From Compostimonas suwonensis (GTDB lineage: Bacteria; Actinomycetota; Actinomycetes; Actinomycetales; Microbacteriaceae), in the NCBI RefSeq assembly GCF_002797855.1, contig NZ_PGFB01000002.1, positions 434,001 to 498,000 on the forward strand: 64,000 nt of DNA, given 5' to 3'. The translations under genes and the position numbers were made by a program. Within the stretch, counting starts at the first letter, position 1; every line of letters starts with the position of its first letter. Below the pieces are notes generated by a model, which ran no database searches, was not told where the DNA came from, and saw only the letters and a list, made by a program, of their open reading frames with translations. Shown one piece after another: positions 10,070 to 18,505 of the stretch.

Positions 10070-11968
10070 ATGATTGAACGTTCTCACTCCCGCGCTCGAC
10101 GCGCGGCCGCCCTCGTCGCCGGCACGATCGCACTCGCCGCGTTCACCGTCGCGACACCGATGGCCGCTTTCGCGGACGTCTCGGACAACGGCGGGGCGAC
10201 CCGCAATGACCACGATGACATGACCGCTGCGCTGCGGGCCTCGATCGTCGACGGCCCTGCCAAGAACGTCATCCTGCTCATCGGCGACGGCATGGGCGAC
10301 AGCGAGATCACGGTCGCGCGCAACTACGCCTACGGCGCCGCGGGCGAGCTGCCCGGCATCGACGCGCTGCCCCTCACCGGCCAGTACACGACCTACTCGC
10401 TCTACCGGGACGGCGTGAACAAGGGCAAGCCCGACTACGTGCCGGATTCCGCCGCGACCGGCTCCGCCTGGGCGACCGGCACGAAGAGCTTCGACAACGG
10501 CGTGTCCGTCGACATCGACGGCAACCCGCAGCAGACCCTCATCGAGATCGCGAAGGCCAACGGCCTGCGCACGGGCAACGTCACGACCTCCGAGATCCAG
10601 GATGCCACCCCCGCCGTGCAGGTCGCGCACGTCAACGCACGCAGCTGCTACGGCCCCGACTCGGTGACCCAGTGCGGCGACGACGCCCTCGACAAGGGCG
10701 GTCTCGGCTCGATCAGCGAGCAGCTGCTCGACACCCGCCCCGACATCACCCTCGGCGGCGGCTCGGCGAGCTTCCAGCAGTCGGCCAAGGCCGGCCCCTG
10801 GCAGGGCGAGACCCTCTTCGAGCAGGCCGAGGACCGCGGATACCAGGTGATCGCCGACGGCGACGAGCTCGCGGCCGTCGAGTCGGCCGACCAGAGCGCC
10901 CCGGTCCTGGGCCTCTTCACCCCGGGCAACTTCCCGGTGCGCTACGCCGAGCACGAGGCGACCATCGGCGGCGCGGACCTGCCGCCCGTCACCTGCGCGG
11001 CCAACCCCGACCGCCTGCCGGAGAACCTGTCGCTCAAGGCCATGACCGACAAGGCGATCTCGCTGCTCGACTCGGACGACGAGAAGGGCTTCTTCCTGCA
11101 GGTCGAGGGCGCGAGCATCGACAAGCAGGACCATGAGGCGAACGCGTGCGGCCAGATCGGCGAGACGCTCGATCTCGACGAGGCCGTGCAGTCCGCTCTC
11201 GCGTTCGCGGAGGCCGACGGCAACACCCTCGTCATCGTGACCGCGGACCACGCGCACACGAGCCAGATCGTCGACAGCGTAACGCCCGGCCTCAGCATCG
11301 CGCTCACGACCCACGACGGCACCCCGATGAAGGTCTCCTACGGCACCTCGCCGGCCGGCGGCTCGCAGCAGCACACGGGCAGCCAGCTCCGTATCGCCGC
11401 TTACGGCCCGGGCGGAGCGAACGTGGTCGGCCTCACCGATCAGTCGGACAACTTCTTCACGATGGCGAACGCCCTCGAACTCGACCGCGACACGGCCGCG
11501 CTCAGCGCCGGAGCCACGATCGAGCTCGCCGACACGACGGTCGCGCCGGGCGCCGACCTCGAGATCACGGCCGAGGGCCTCGCGGGCGACCGTCAGGTGA
11601 CGGGCACCATCGAGTCCGAGCCGATCGAGATCACGAAGACGGACGTCATCGACGGCACCGTCGCTCTCACGACAGCGGCGCCGAGCGAGCTCGGCGAGCA
11701 CACGGTCACCCTCACGGGAACCCAGAGCGGCGCCGTCGTCACGACGACGTTCACCGTGACAGCCGACGGCAACCCGACCCCCGGCTCGAGCGAGACGCCC
11801 GCGACGGGCGCCGGTGGCGGCTCCAGCACGGCCGGTGGCGGCCTGAGCGGCCTCGCCTCGACCGGTGCGATCGTCGGCCCGTTCGTCGCCCTCGCCGCGC
11901 TCCTGGTGGCCGGGGGCGCCGCGGTGCTCGTCATCCGCCGCCGTCGCCAGGGTCACACCCAGGGCTAG
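10070..11968 (+). CDS. phoA: Secreted alkaline phosphatase with LAxTG sorting signal
   Basis: Releases inorganic phosphate from phosphomonoesters outside the cell. The 632-residue product has a signal peptide (cleavage expected after MAAFA, residue 35), Asp73 in IGDGMGD, the nucleophile Ser127 in PDSAATG, the metal-binding block [13 protein letters not shown] near 345, TADHAH and QQHTGS, all close to E. coli PhoA. An Ig-like stretch (about 488-570) and a Gly/Ser linker follow. The C-terminus has LASTG, a hydrophobic helix and RRRR, the layout of a class E sortase substrate, so the enzyme is probably wall-anchored. AGGAG lies ten bases before the ATG. Confidence 0.95.
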   Translation: MIERSHSRARRAAALVAGTIALAAFTVATPMAAFADVSDNGGATRNDHDDMTAALRASIVDGPAKNVILLIGDGMGDSEITVARNYAYGAAGELPGIDALPLTGQYTTYSLYRDGVNKGKPDYVPDSAATGSAWATGTKSFDNGVSVDIDGNPQQTLIEIAKANGLRTGNVTTSEIQDATPAVQVAHVNARSCYGPDSVTQCGDDALDKGGLGSISEQLLDTRPDITLGGGSASFQQSAKAGPWQGETLFEQAEDRGYQVIADGDELAAVESADQSAPVLGLFTPGNFPVRYAEHEATIGGADLPPVTCAANPDRLPENLSLKAMTDKAISLLDSDDEKGFFLQVEGASIDKQDHEANACGQIGETLDLDEAVQSALAFAEADGNTLVIVTADHAHTSQIVDSVTPGLSIALTTHDGTPMKVSYGTSPAGGSQQHTGSQLRIAAYGPGGANVVGLTDQSDNFFTMANALELDRDTAALSAGATIELADTTVAPGADLEITAEGLAGDRQVTGTIESEPIEITKTDVIDGTVALTTAAPSELGEHTVTLTGTQSGAVVTTTFTVTADGNPTPGSSETPATGAGGGSSTAGGGLSGLASTGAIVGPFVALAALLVAGGAAVLVIRRRRQGHTQG

Positions 11969-11980
11969 TCAGCCCGAATG

Positions 11981-12040
11981 CGGCGAACCCGCAGCGATCG
12001 CGTCACCGAGTCCCGGATGCCGCGACTGCTGCGGGTTCGC
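11981..12040. terminator. Long-looped 14-bp stem between phoA and the lipase gene
   Basis: GGCGAACCCGCAGC (11981-11994) is exactly complementary to GCTGCGGGTTCGCC (12027-12040) with 32 nt between. It lies just after the phoA stop and before the stop of a converging gene, so it may end transcription from both sides. No T-run follows. Confidence 0.55.
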
Positions 12041-12101
12041 CCATTCCACCCTGCGCGAGCCACGGGCCACAGGCGCAGATCACAGCCTCAGACCGCGGAC
12101 C

Positions 12102-13322
12102 TCAGCGGGCGTGGGCGTCGAGCCAGGCCTCGAGGGCGGGGAGCGCGAGGTAGGCGATCGTCGCGTGGGTCGCGAGCGGAACCGAGGTGTAACTGACGTC
12201 GACTCCGAGCTGCCGCTCGTGCGCGATGAAGTCCTCGGTGTCGGCCGGCAGCACGAGCTCGTCATCGGCGCCCTGGGCGATGAACAGAGGCGCCTCGAAC
12301 CTCGTGCGACCGGCCGAGTTCGCCGCCAACAGGGTGGTCCAGGGCTCCGTCGTCGTGGGATCGTGCAGGAAGAAGTCGCCGACCAGCGGCTGCCCGATGG
12401 TGTGGAGCTGATCGAGGTGGGTCAGGAGGCAGAGCCGGTTCATCTCGGGCACCTGGGCGACAGCGGCCGAGGTGAGGATGCCGCCGAGCTCCGCACCGGG
12501 CGTCGAGGGGCCGTACACCGAGGCGAAGGCGGGAAAGGCGTAGGAGCCGATGGTGACGCCCGAGATGTCATCGAGATGCGAGCCCATGAGCGCCGTCAGA
12601 TCGGCGGCCGGCGCGGCGGCGGCCACGGCCACGATGTCGAGCTCCGGCGCATAGTCCGGCGCGTTCTCGGCCGCGAAGAGAACCGCCTGGCCACCCTGCG
12701 AGTGCCCCCACAGCACAACACGATCCCCCGCCTGCGCATCGGGTATCCGCTGGGCGGCCCGGACGGCGTCGATCACCGTGTGCGCCGCGGTCTCGCCGAC
12801 GAGGTAGGAGTTCGGGCCGGTCGTGCCCATGCCCGCATAGTCGGTGGCGACGACGGTGTAGCCGCGGTCGAGCATCATCCGCAGGCCCTCGATGCCGATG
12901 AAGGGGTCGAACGCCCGCGACGGCGCGCACGAGGGGTCCGTGCCCGTCGTGGGATGACCCCAGGCCAGCACGGTGCGCCCGCTCGCCGGCGCCGGGCCGA
13001 GCGGCACCACCACGATCCCGGTCACGACGATCGGAGCGCCGTTCAGATCCGTGGACCGGTACATGATCCGCCAGGCCCGCGACTCGGCCGGGGTGCCCGC
13101 CAGCTCCTCGCTCCTGACCAGTGTGCCCGGGGCGCCGTTCGCGGCGTCATCCGGCTGCTCGTAGAACCGGGCGAGCCCCGGTCGCTCCTCCGCGTCTCCC
13201 GCGACGCGCACGGCCTCGACGGCGACGACGGCTCCCACGATCGCGAGCAGCACGGCGGCGCCGATCGCGATCCATCGACGCACCCTCGACCGGGAGGCCC
13301 GATCCGCCGTTCCGTCTCTCAT
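12102..13322 (-). CDS. Secreted or membrane-anchored lipase/esterase, LIP family
   Basis: A 406-residue alpha/beta hydrolase with an uncleaved or weakly cleaved N-terminal helix (about residues 18-40). The nucleophile elbow is GHSQGG (Ser208). GADDELVLPADTED supplies an acid and VPLATHAT the histidine. The WGHPTTGTDPSCAPS block and overall order match the secretory lipase family (PF03583). It likely hydrolyses esters or lipids outside the membrane. The HxlR gene ends 40 bases upstream in the same direction, so the two may share a transcript. The ATG at 13322 lacks a clear ribosome site; an in-frame GTG further up is possible. Confidence 0.87.
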   Translation of the reverse strand: MRDGTADRASRSRVRRWIAIGAAVLLAIVGAVVAVEAVRVAGDAEERPGLARFYEQPDDAANGAPGTLVRSEELAGTPAESRAWRIMYRSTDLNGAPIVVTGIVVVPLGPAPASGRTVLAWGHPTTGTDPSCAPSRAFDPFIGIEGLRMMLDRGYTVVATDYAGMGTTGPNSYLVGETAAHTVIDAVRAAQRIPDAQAGDRVVLWGHSQGGQAVLFAAENAPDYAPELDIVAVAAAAPAADLTALMGSHLDDISGVTIGSYAFPAFASVYGPSTPGAELGGILTSAAVAQVPEMNRLCLLTHLDQLHTIGQPLVGDFFLHDPTTTEPWTTLLAANSAGRTRFEAPLFIAQGADDELVLPADTEDFIAHERQLGVDVSYTSVPLATHATIAYLALPALEAWLDAHAR

Positions 13323-13362
13323 CCGCCGAGCACCGGCACGACGGCTCCCCCCGTGCACCGCC

Positions 13363-13779
13363 TCATCGCGGTCGGGTGACGGTCGACTGCTCGGCGTCGA
13401 AGCCGGCGCGGTTGCCGACGATCGCGTCCTGGTTCTGCGTGACCCATCCGACGAGCTGATCCACCGCACGTGCCAGGGAACGGCCGAGGTCGGTGAGCTC
13501 GTACTCGACCCGCGGCGGCACCTCGGCATAGGCGGCACGGGTGAGGAGCCCGTCCCGGACGAGTGCCCGGAGGGTGTGGCCGAGCATACGCTGCGAGATG
13601 CCCGGCACACTCGCGTGCAGGGTCGTGAAGCGCCTCGGACCCTCCGACAGGGCAGCCACGATGAGCATCGTCCACTTGTCACCGACCCGGGCGAGCACGT
13701 CGCGGACCACCACGATGGTGTCTGCGCAGTCCGGCGCGATCCCTCGCTCGGTCAGCTCGGCTCGAAGCTGGGTGCCCAT
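13363..13779 (-). CDS. HxlR-family transcriptional regulator
   Basis: A 138-residue winged-helix protein. VGDKWTMLIVAALSEGPRRF, the SQRMLGHTLRALVRDGLLTR recognition region and the PPRVEYELTDLGRSL wing are classic HxlR features. It starts with GAAGGAT upstream of the ATG at 13779. It is divergent from a SRPBCC-domain gene with 133 bp between them, an arrangement that usually means the regulator controls its neighbour. The signal may be a redox or aldehyde stress compound, as in other HxlR proteins, but this is not visible here. Confidence 0.93.
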   Translation of the reverse strand: MGTQLRAELTERGIAPDCADTIVVVRDVLARVGDKWTMLIVAALSEGPRRFTTLHASVPGISQRMLGHTLRALVRDGLLTRAAYAEVPPRVEYELTDLGRSLARAVDQLVGWVTQNQDAIVGNRAGFDAEQSTVTRPR

Positions 13780-13912
13780 GCTCGCATCCTTCCCGGTGCG
13801 TTGCTGACGTGAAAGTGCGTATGCGGCGGCGGAAGAATGATCGCCTGCCTCACGTTTCCTACCGATAGTAACAATTGAGCCGCGCGGCGAAGCCGCCGAG
13901 ATCGGAGACGAC

Positions 13913-14449
13913 ATGCCCGCACCGAGCACACCGACGAGCGGCAGCCCGTACACCGGGCATCCCGGGCATCCAGCCCTCGACGTCCGGCACGACACCTTCG
14001 TCATCACCCGAGCTCTGGACGCACCGCCTGCGTCCGTGTTCGCCGCATTCGCGGACGAGCGGATACGACGGCGCTGGTTCCGACTGCCCGGCACGGGAGC
14101 GAGTTACCGGCACGAGTTCCGCGTCGGCGGCGGAGAGAACGCGCACAGCACTTTCCCCCTGCCGGATGCCGATCCGGAGGAGCTCGCCTACCGGTCCCGC
14201 TATCTCGACATCGTCGCGGATCGGCGGATCGTGTTCAGCTATGAGTCGATCGTCGACGACGTGCCGCGGTGGGTCTCGCTGGTCACCGTCCTCATCGCCG
14301 ACGACGGCGACGGCAGTACCCTGACCTGGACCGAGCAGGTCGCGTTCCTGACCCGCACCGGCGACGGCAGCGCCGATCTCCCGCACCTGCGCGGTGGCAC
14401 GGCGCTGCGGCTCAACGGCCTCGGCGCGGCGCTGCAGGCCGGCTCCTGA
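13913..14449 (+). CDS. SRPBCC/AHSA1-like protein
   Basis: A 178-residue START-like domain protein. FVITRALDAPPASVFAAFAD opens the domain, followed by the RRRWF motif, GGGENAH and DRRIVFSYES, all usual in AHSA1/Aha1 C-terminal-like proteins. The deep hydrophobic cavity of this fold binds lipids or small hydrophobic ligands; the specific ligand is unknown. The first 20 residues are a proline/glycine-rich extension. An HxlR regulator is encoded divergently, a frequent pairing of these families. Confidence 0.88.
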   Translation: MPAPSTPTSGSPYTGHPGHPALDVRHDTFVITRALDAPPASVFAAFADERIRRRWFRLPGTGASYRHEFRVGGGENAHSTFPLPDADPEELAYRSRYLDIVADRRIVFSYESIVDDVPRWVSLVTVLIADDGDGSTLTWTEQVAFLTRTGDGSADLPHLRGGTALRLNGLGAALQAGS

Positions 14450-14589
14450 GAGGACGGTTCCAACCAGCAATCGTGTCGATCGCCTCTGCGCGACCGAGCG
14501 ACGGGGAGTGCCGGACGCCCCGCCTCGCTGAGGAACGCCATCGGCTTCCTCTGCCTCGAGAGCGGCGTATCGCGGTATCGGTCTGAGCG

Positions 14590-15237
14590 CTAGAACGGCA
14601 GGTTCTGCGAGGCGATCGGCGCGATGAGGATGCCTGTGATCCTCCCCGAGCCGTTGAAGGCGACACGTCCGATCCACTCGCCCGCGTCGTGCTGCAGAGT
14701 CGTCTGCACAACAGCCCCGCCGAGCAGGTGCCGGTTCGCCGCCTTCTCCAGGGTGCTGCGCCCGTCCGGGGTCTGCACGGTCGAGTCCACACAGGCCTGG
14801 AGCCGACCGCTCGCCGTTGTGACTTCTTCCCACACCGTCAACAGCTTTCGTTTGGTCAGCACGCGCGAGCACGTGTAGGTCATACGCACCCGGATCGCCT
14901 CGAAATCGCCGGCTTCGAGACTGCGGAAGACGTCGGTGGCCCGCTCGATGAGATCGATGGCGGACCGGGTTTCGTTGCCCTCGGGCATGTGACCGTTGAA
15001 CCGCTTGAAGGTCGCTTGACGGCTCACCCCGAGACCTTCACCAATCGACTGCCAGGAGACGCCGCGCCCCCGCGCCGCCGCTACCAGCTCATGCAATCGG
15101 GTCTGCGAGCGCTTGGCCAGCTCATCCGCGCACCGGATCAATGCAACCACATCGTCTGATTCGGTGATTGTTCCGCTGTCCACAGCCGACGCCAGCTGAG
15201 TGAGCGTCGCGTCACGCGGAGGCTGGGGTGCGCTCAT
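14590..15237 (-). CDS. HTH protein with C-terminal DUF3887-like domain
   Basis: A 215-residue protein. Residues about 50-85 include WQSIGEGLGVSRQATFKRF, a helix-turn-helix likely to bind DNA. Residues about 100-210 have the DUF3887 pattern: FRSLEAGDFEAIRVRM, LTVWEEV, GRL, VVQTTLQH and VAFNGSGRITGILI. In DUF3887 proteins this domain often sits beside hydrolases or in the cell envelope; joining to an HTH suggests ligand-sensing regulation. The ATG at 15237 is seven bases after a TAGCGT hexamer. A palindrome (15269-15285) lies at the promoter, so autoregulation is plausible. Confidence 0.75.
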   Translation of the reverse strand: MSAPQPPRDATLTQLASAVDSGTITESDDVVALIRCADELAKRSQTRLHELVAAARGRGVSWQSIGEGLGVSRQATFKRFNGHMPEGNETRSAIDLIERATDVFRSLEAGDFEAIRVRMTYTCSRVLTKRKLLTVWEEVTTASGRLQACVDSTVQTPDGRSTLEKAANRHLLGGAVVQTTLQHDAGEWIGRVAFNGSGRITGILIAPIASQNLPF

Positions 15238-15268
15238 GTCGTCAACGCTATGACACGTTCCGTGATTC

Positions 15269-15285
15269 GTCAACCAAGAGTTGAC
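15269..15285. promoter_or_regulatory. Operator-like palindrome at the HTH-DUF3887 promoter
   Basis: GTCAAC and GTTGAC (15269-15274, 15280-15285) form an inverted repeat with five bases between, and a third GTCAAC is at 15241. On the minus strand the site overlaps a TTGACG -35-like hexamer lying about 17 bp from TAGCGT. It is a candidate binding site for the downstream HTH protein. Confidence 0.5.
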
Positions 15286-15453
15286 AGATCACTGAATGTC
15301 GACTGTCGCCGGCCCCGGATGTCTCCACGGCGGCCAGGTCGAGCGCGGGACAGCCGGCTGCTCGGCGGCGGCGAGGAGCCGATCCTCCGCCGCAATACAG
15401 GCTTGGGTGATTCCGGCCCTCGTCGTGCCCTCTCCTCCGCCACCCGATCACCC

Positions 15454-15927
15454 TCACTGCTGTGCGCCCCACTCCGGACTGGGCGGGCCCCCCATGGAGG
15501 CATTGAGCGCACTGAGCGTGCGGAGCGTCGCCGCGAGCTCATCGGGGACGAAGGCAGGCATGTCGGACTCCAGACTCTTCGCCAGCACGGCGTCACCCTT
15601 GCGGACCAGAGCAGCCCCCTCGGACGTGAGGCGAACGGCGTGCTCACGACGAGAGTGCACGGCGGTCTCGACGGTCATCCGGCCAGACTCGACGGCGAGT
15701 TCGATCTGCCGGCTGACGGTGCCCTTAGTCAGTCCAAGGCGATCGGCGATGGCCTGCTGGTTGAGCGGTCCGGGATGGGCGTCCACGACGCTGAGCACGA
15801 GGAACTGGGCGAGTGAGACACCAAGCTCCTGCCGATAGAGCGCGTCCCCAGCTCGGTCCATCCGTGCCGCGGCCTGCCGCACCAGAAACCATAAGGTCGC
15901 GGTCTTGTCCCATTCGGTTGCCGACAT
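15454..15927 (-). CDS. MarR-family transcriptional regulator
   Basis: A 157-residue winged-helix repressor type. LNQQAIADRLGLTKGTVSRQ is the recognition helix and VHSRREHAVRLTSEGAAL the wing with its conserved Asp/Arg region. It is divergent from an FMN-dependent oxidoreductase gene (82-bp gap containing a palindrome), the usual layout for a MarR regulator and its target. A TAGTCT hexamer ends seven bases before the ATG. Base composition of this pair is visibly less G+C-rich than the flanks. Confidence 0.93.
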   Translation of the reverse strand: MSATEWDKTATLWFLVRQAAARMDRAGDALYRQELGVSLAQFLVLSVVDAHPGPLNQQAIADRLGLTKGTVSRQIELAVESGRMTVETAVHSRREHAVRLTSEGAALVRKGDAVLAKSLESDMPAFVPDELAATLRTLSALNASMGGPPSPEWGAQQ

Positions 15928-15964
15928 GGACTCCAGACTAGCAGAGCGTTTGACAAGCTACGGT

Positions 15965-15990
15965 TTGATATGCAACGGTTGCTCAATCAA
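15965..15990. promoter_or_regulatory. Candidate MarR operator
   Basis: TTGATATGCAAC, one central G, then GTTGCTCAATCAA make an imperfect 26-bp palindrome with a perfect GCAACGGTTGC core. It sits between the divergent MarR and oxidoreductase genes, downstream of a TTGACA hexamer (15950-15955), so a bound protein would block the oxidoreductase promoter. Confidence 0.65.
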
Positions 15991-16008
15991 CCAATAGAAG
16001 GAATTGTC

Positions 16009-16647
16009 ATGCGCATCATGCTCGTGCTCGACCACCCCTACACGCTCGCCTCGGCGGAGAACATCCCCCATCAACGAAGCCTCACCGCCGCCCTCGCGGC
16101 CGCGACGATTCGCGGCGGCGAGCGTGCCGGACACCAGGTCGATGTTGTCGATCTCGCGGCAGACGGCTTCAACCCGGTCATGACCCGGGACGATCTACTC
16201 GCATGGCGACAGCGCACTGCGGTCGATCCCCTCACGCTCGAGTACCAACAACGGCTTTTGGAGGCCGACCACCTCGTGTTCGCGTTCCCGATCTGGTGGG
16301 AGGCGATGCCTGCGATGACCAAGGGCTTCCTCGACAAGGTCGTCGCCAAAGGCATCCACTTCGAGGAACTCACCGAGGCGAAAGGCAACCCCTTCCGAAA
16401 TCTCATGACCCGCCTCCACGGCGTCACCGCCCTCACCGTCATGACCACTCCCCACGCTGCGTACCGCTGGTGGTTCGGCGACCCCGTCACCAAGATCCTG
16501 TTCAAAGGCACGTTCGGCAAGATCGGAGTCAAGAACCTGAACTGGCGCAACTACGCCAGTGTCACCGCCAAGACCCCGCAGCAGCGCCAGCAGATGATCG
16601 ACGAGACCGAGACACACTTCAGCACCCTGACCGGTCCGCGCTCCTGA
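16009..16647 (+). CDS. NAD(P)H-dependent FMN oxidoreductase, flavodoxin-like fold
   Basis: A 212-residue protein of the NQO1/KefF/MdaB type (PF02525). LVLDHPYTLASAENIPHQRS forms the FMN phosphate region, and FAFPIWWEAMPAMTKGFLDKV is the conserved flavin-edge motif. It probably reduces quinones or similar electrophiles in two-electron steps. The ATG at 16009 has AGAAGGA seven bases upstream and is preferred over an upstream ATG at 15970 that lies in the operator. Divergent MarR control is likely. The gene ends next to a tRNA-associated duplication, which may mark an acquired segment. Confidence 0.92.
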   Translation: MRIMLVLDHPYTLASAENIPHQRSLTAALAAATIRGGERAGHQVDVVDLAADGFNPVMTRDDLLAWRQRTAVDPLTLEYQQRLLEADHLVFAFPIWWEAMPAMTKGFLDKVVAKGIHFEELTEAKGNPFRNLMTRLHGVTALTVMTTPHAAYRWWFGDPVTKILFKGTFGKIGVKNLNWRNYASVTAKTPQQRQQMIDETETHFSTLTGPRS

Positions 16648-16657
16648 TCGGGAGTGC

Positions 16658-16814
16658 GATGAGAAGCACCACGAGAGCTGCTCCCGACCGCCACGTGTCG
16701 GTGCCCCCGGCAGGAATCGAACCTGCGGCCAAGAGATGAGAAGCACCACGAGAGCCACTCCCGACCGCCACCTGTCGGTGCCCCCGGCAGGAATCGAACC
16801 TGCGGCCAAGAGAT
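16658..16814. repeat. 77-bp tandem duplication containing the tRNA-Arg 3' half
   Basis: Unit 1 (16658-16734) and unit 2 (16735-16811) differ at only about three bases, and a fragment of a third start follows. Each unit includes 36 bp identical to the 3' half of tRNA-Arg (16702-16737 and 16779-16814), oriented like the tRNA. Duplicated tRNA 3' ends are the usual footprint of integrases of mobile elements, so this may be an empty or decayed attachment site. Confidence 0.85.
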
Positions 16815-16851
16815 TAGAAGGCTCCTGCTCTATCCGCTGAGCTACGGGGGC
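16779..16851 (-). tRNA. tRNA-Arg (anticodon TCT)
   Basis: A 73-nt cloverleaf on the minus strand: acceptor GCCCCCG pairing with CGGGGGC, D-arm GCTC/GAGC, anticodon loop CTTCTAA, T-arm with GGTTCGATTCC, and discriminator A. The CCA end is not encoded. The anticodon stem has one C-T mismatch next to the loop. It reads AGA codons. A partial 3' copy lies 77 bp downstream. Confidence 0.93.
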
Positions 16852-16936
16852 GAGGCTTCAACGATACCGCAGCACCCCGCACGGCCCCGAGTGCTGTCGT
16901 CGCGATACGGCGACGCGCCATTCGGGCGATCTCCGC

Positions 16937-17197
16937 CTAGAGCGCCTTCGCGGCCGCCACGAGCACCTGATCGAGCGAGGGCACGCCTTCGGCCCGGAAG
17001 ACCTCGGTGCCCGCGGCATCCTGCACGATCACCGTGGGCGTCGAGCGGATGCCGTGTGCCGCCGCCTCGTCGTTGTGCGCGGCCACATCGAGCTCACGCA
17101 CCACCGCCGACGGCACGAGGCGTTCGGCCTCGGCGAGAACCGCACGCGTGAGCATGCACGGCTCGCAGAACGAGGACGAGTAGAACACGAGTTCCAT
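16937..17197 (-). CDS. Thioredoxin-like small protein
   Basis: An 86-residue single thioredoxin fold with active-site CEPC (Cys11 and Cys14) and the cis-proline in RSTPTVIV. It likely reduces or exchanges disulfides in the cytoplasm; there is no signal peptide. It is shorter than standard thioredoxin (about 105). AGGAG lies six bases before the ATG. Another option is a glutaredoxin-like or mycoredoxin-related protein, but the CEPC site and length fit a minimal thioredoxin better. Confidence 0.88.
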   Translation of the reverse strand: MELVFYSSSFCEPCMLTRAVLAEAERLVPSAVVRELDVAAHNDEAAAHGIRSTPTVIVQDAAGTEVFRAEGVPSLDQVLVAAAKAL

Positions 17198-17281
17198 TTG
17201 CTGCTCCTGTCGGATGACGCTGGTGACCTGGCTGCCAGTGACGCTCGGACGGTGCTGAGCACCGGCGAGCGGCGCTGCGGC

Positions 17282-17500
17282 TCAGGCCGTGACGAGGGCG
17301 ATCACGGCGATGACCACGGACACGACCGCGATCAGCAGCGAGACCCCGATGAGCACCGCATGCACGATCAGGAAGCGTGTGGGCTTGCCCGCGGCATCCC
17401 GTGCTCGGTCGTCTTTGTTGACTCTTCTGTAGAACTGCGGCCAGACCAGAAAATTCCAGACCGCGTTGACGAGGAGGAGAATCGCAAGTGTCGTAAGCAT
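17282..17500 (-). CDS. SCO4848-family small membrane protein
   Basis: A 72-residue protein with two membrane helices (about 2-19 and 45-70) joined by a short loop WPQFYRRVNKDDRARD. The NAVWNFLVWPQFYRR signature is that of a small actinobacterial family typified by Streptomyces SCO4848, of unknown function. The stop is 84 bases upstream of the thioredoxin-like start and in the same direction. Confidence 0.82.
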   Translation of the reverse strand: MLTTLAILLLVNAVWNFLVWPQFYRRVNKDDRARDAAGKPTRFLIVHAVLIGVSLLIAVVSVVIAVIALVTA

Positions 17501-17596
17501 CCGCTCTAGTGTACGGAGGACGAACACTCGCGAAAGGGTGCGTAACTCTTCACTCATTCGATAGGCCCTCGCAGCCCCAGTACCCACAATCAAGGT

Positions 17597-18412
17597 GTGA
17601 CGACACAATGGACCAGGTACGTCGCCGTGGGCGATTCGATCACGGAGGGTTTCTGCGACCCCGTGATCGAGTTGAGCGCGCTGGGCCCCGACACCCCCTG
17701 GCGGGGATGGGCCGACCGCCTGGCCATCATCCTCGACGGCAACGCGCGGCTGTCGGGAACGGGGATCGAGTTCGCGAATCTCGCTGTTCGCAGCCGCCGC
17801 ATCGACGACGTCGTCGACGAGCAGATTCCCGTGGCCATCGACCTGGGCGCCGACCTCGTCTCGGTCATGGTCGGAGGAAACGACCTCATGCGACCGGCCG
17901 CCGACCCCGACGCTCTCGCGAGCCGGCTCGAATCCGGCATCGCGGCCCTGCGTGCGAGCGGCGCGACGGTCTTGCTCGCCAACTGCTTCGACCCGCAGTT
18001 CGCCCTCTTCCTGCGCCCCTTCCGCGGCCGTGCGGCCGTGTTCAACGCCAACGTGTGGAGCATCGCGCGGGCGCACGGTGTGAGCGTGCTCGACCTGTGG
18101 GGTATCCGCGAGTTCCAGAGCAGCTCGATGTGGGCCGCCGACAGGGTGCACCTCTCCTCGGCCGGCCACCGGCTGCTGGCCGTGCGCGCGGCCCATGTGC
18201 TCGGCGTTCCGTATGCGGAGATCGCCGCGCGACTGCCCCTCAACATCCGAACCGCCGAGGCGGACTCGCAGCCGGGCGAGCAGGTGCCGCTGCCCACCTG
18301 GCTGCGACGTTACGCGATTCCGTGGGCGGTCAGGATGATGCGTGGTGTGACCGCCGGCGACGGCCTCTCCCCCAAGCTCCCCGACCCGTCGCCGATCCGC
18401 GTTCGCCCCTGA
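17597..18412 (+). CDS. SGNH/GDSL hydrolase
   Basis: A 271-residue esterase/lipase-type protein. Block I is VAVGDSITEG with the nucleophile Ser, block III is VGGND, and block V is DRVHLSSAGH with the catalytic Asp and His. There is no signal peptide, so it acts in the cytoplasm. A C-terminal extension after about residue 215 is rich in Arg and Pro. The substrate is not apparent. Start is GTG at 17597. Confidence 0.93.
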   Translation: MTTQWTRYVAVGDSITEGFCDPVIELSALGPDTPWRGWADRLAIILDGNARLSGTGIEFANLAVRSRRIDDVVDEQIPVAIDLGADLVSVMVGGNDLMRPAADPDALASRLESGIAALRASGATVLLANCFDPQFALFLRPFRGRAAVFNANVWSIARAHGVSVLDLWGIREFQSSSMWAADRVHLSSAGHRLLAVRAAHVLGVPYAEIAARLPLNIRTAEADSQPGEQVPLPTWLRRYAIPWAVRMMRGVTAGDGLSPKLPDPSPIRVRP

Positions 18413-18505
18413 TCCGCTCGCCTCCACAGTCCGCAACGGATGCCTCCGCCTCCACAGAGTCGCCCCCAGGCCTCTGCGCGACGCACGCGACGGTAGACTC
18501 GCGGG

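Noticed and set aside
15970-16008. Upstream ATG of the FMN oxidoreductase
   Set aside because: It lies inside the MarR palindrome and lacks a ribosome site, while the ATG at 16009 has AGAAGGA at the right distance.
16702-16737. Second tRNA-Arg
   Set aside because: Only the 3' half is present; there is no 5' acceptor strand, D-arm or anticodon stem partner, so it is a duplicated fragment.
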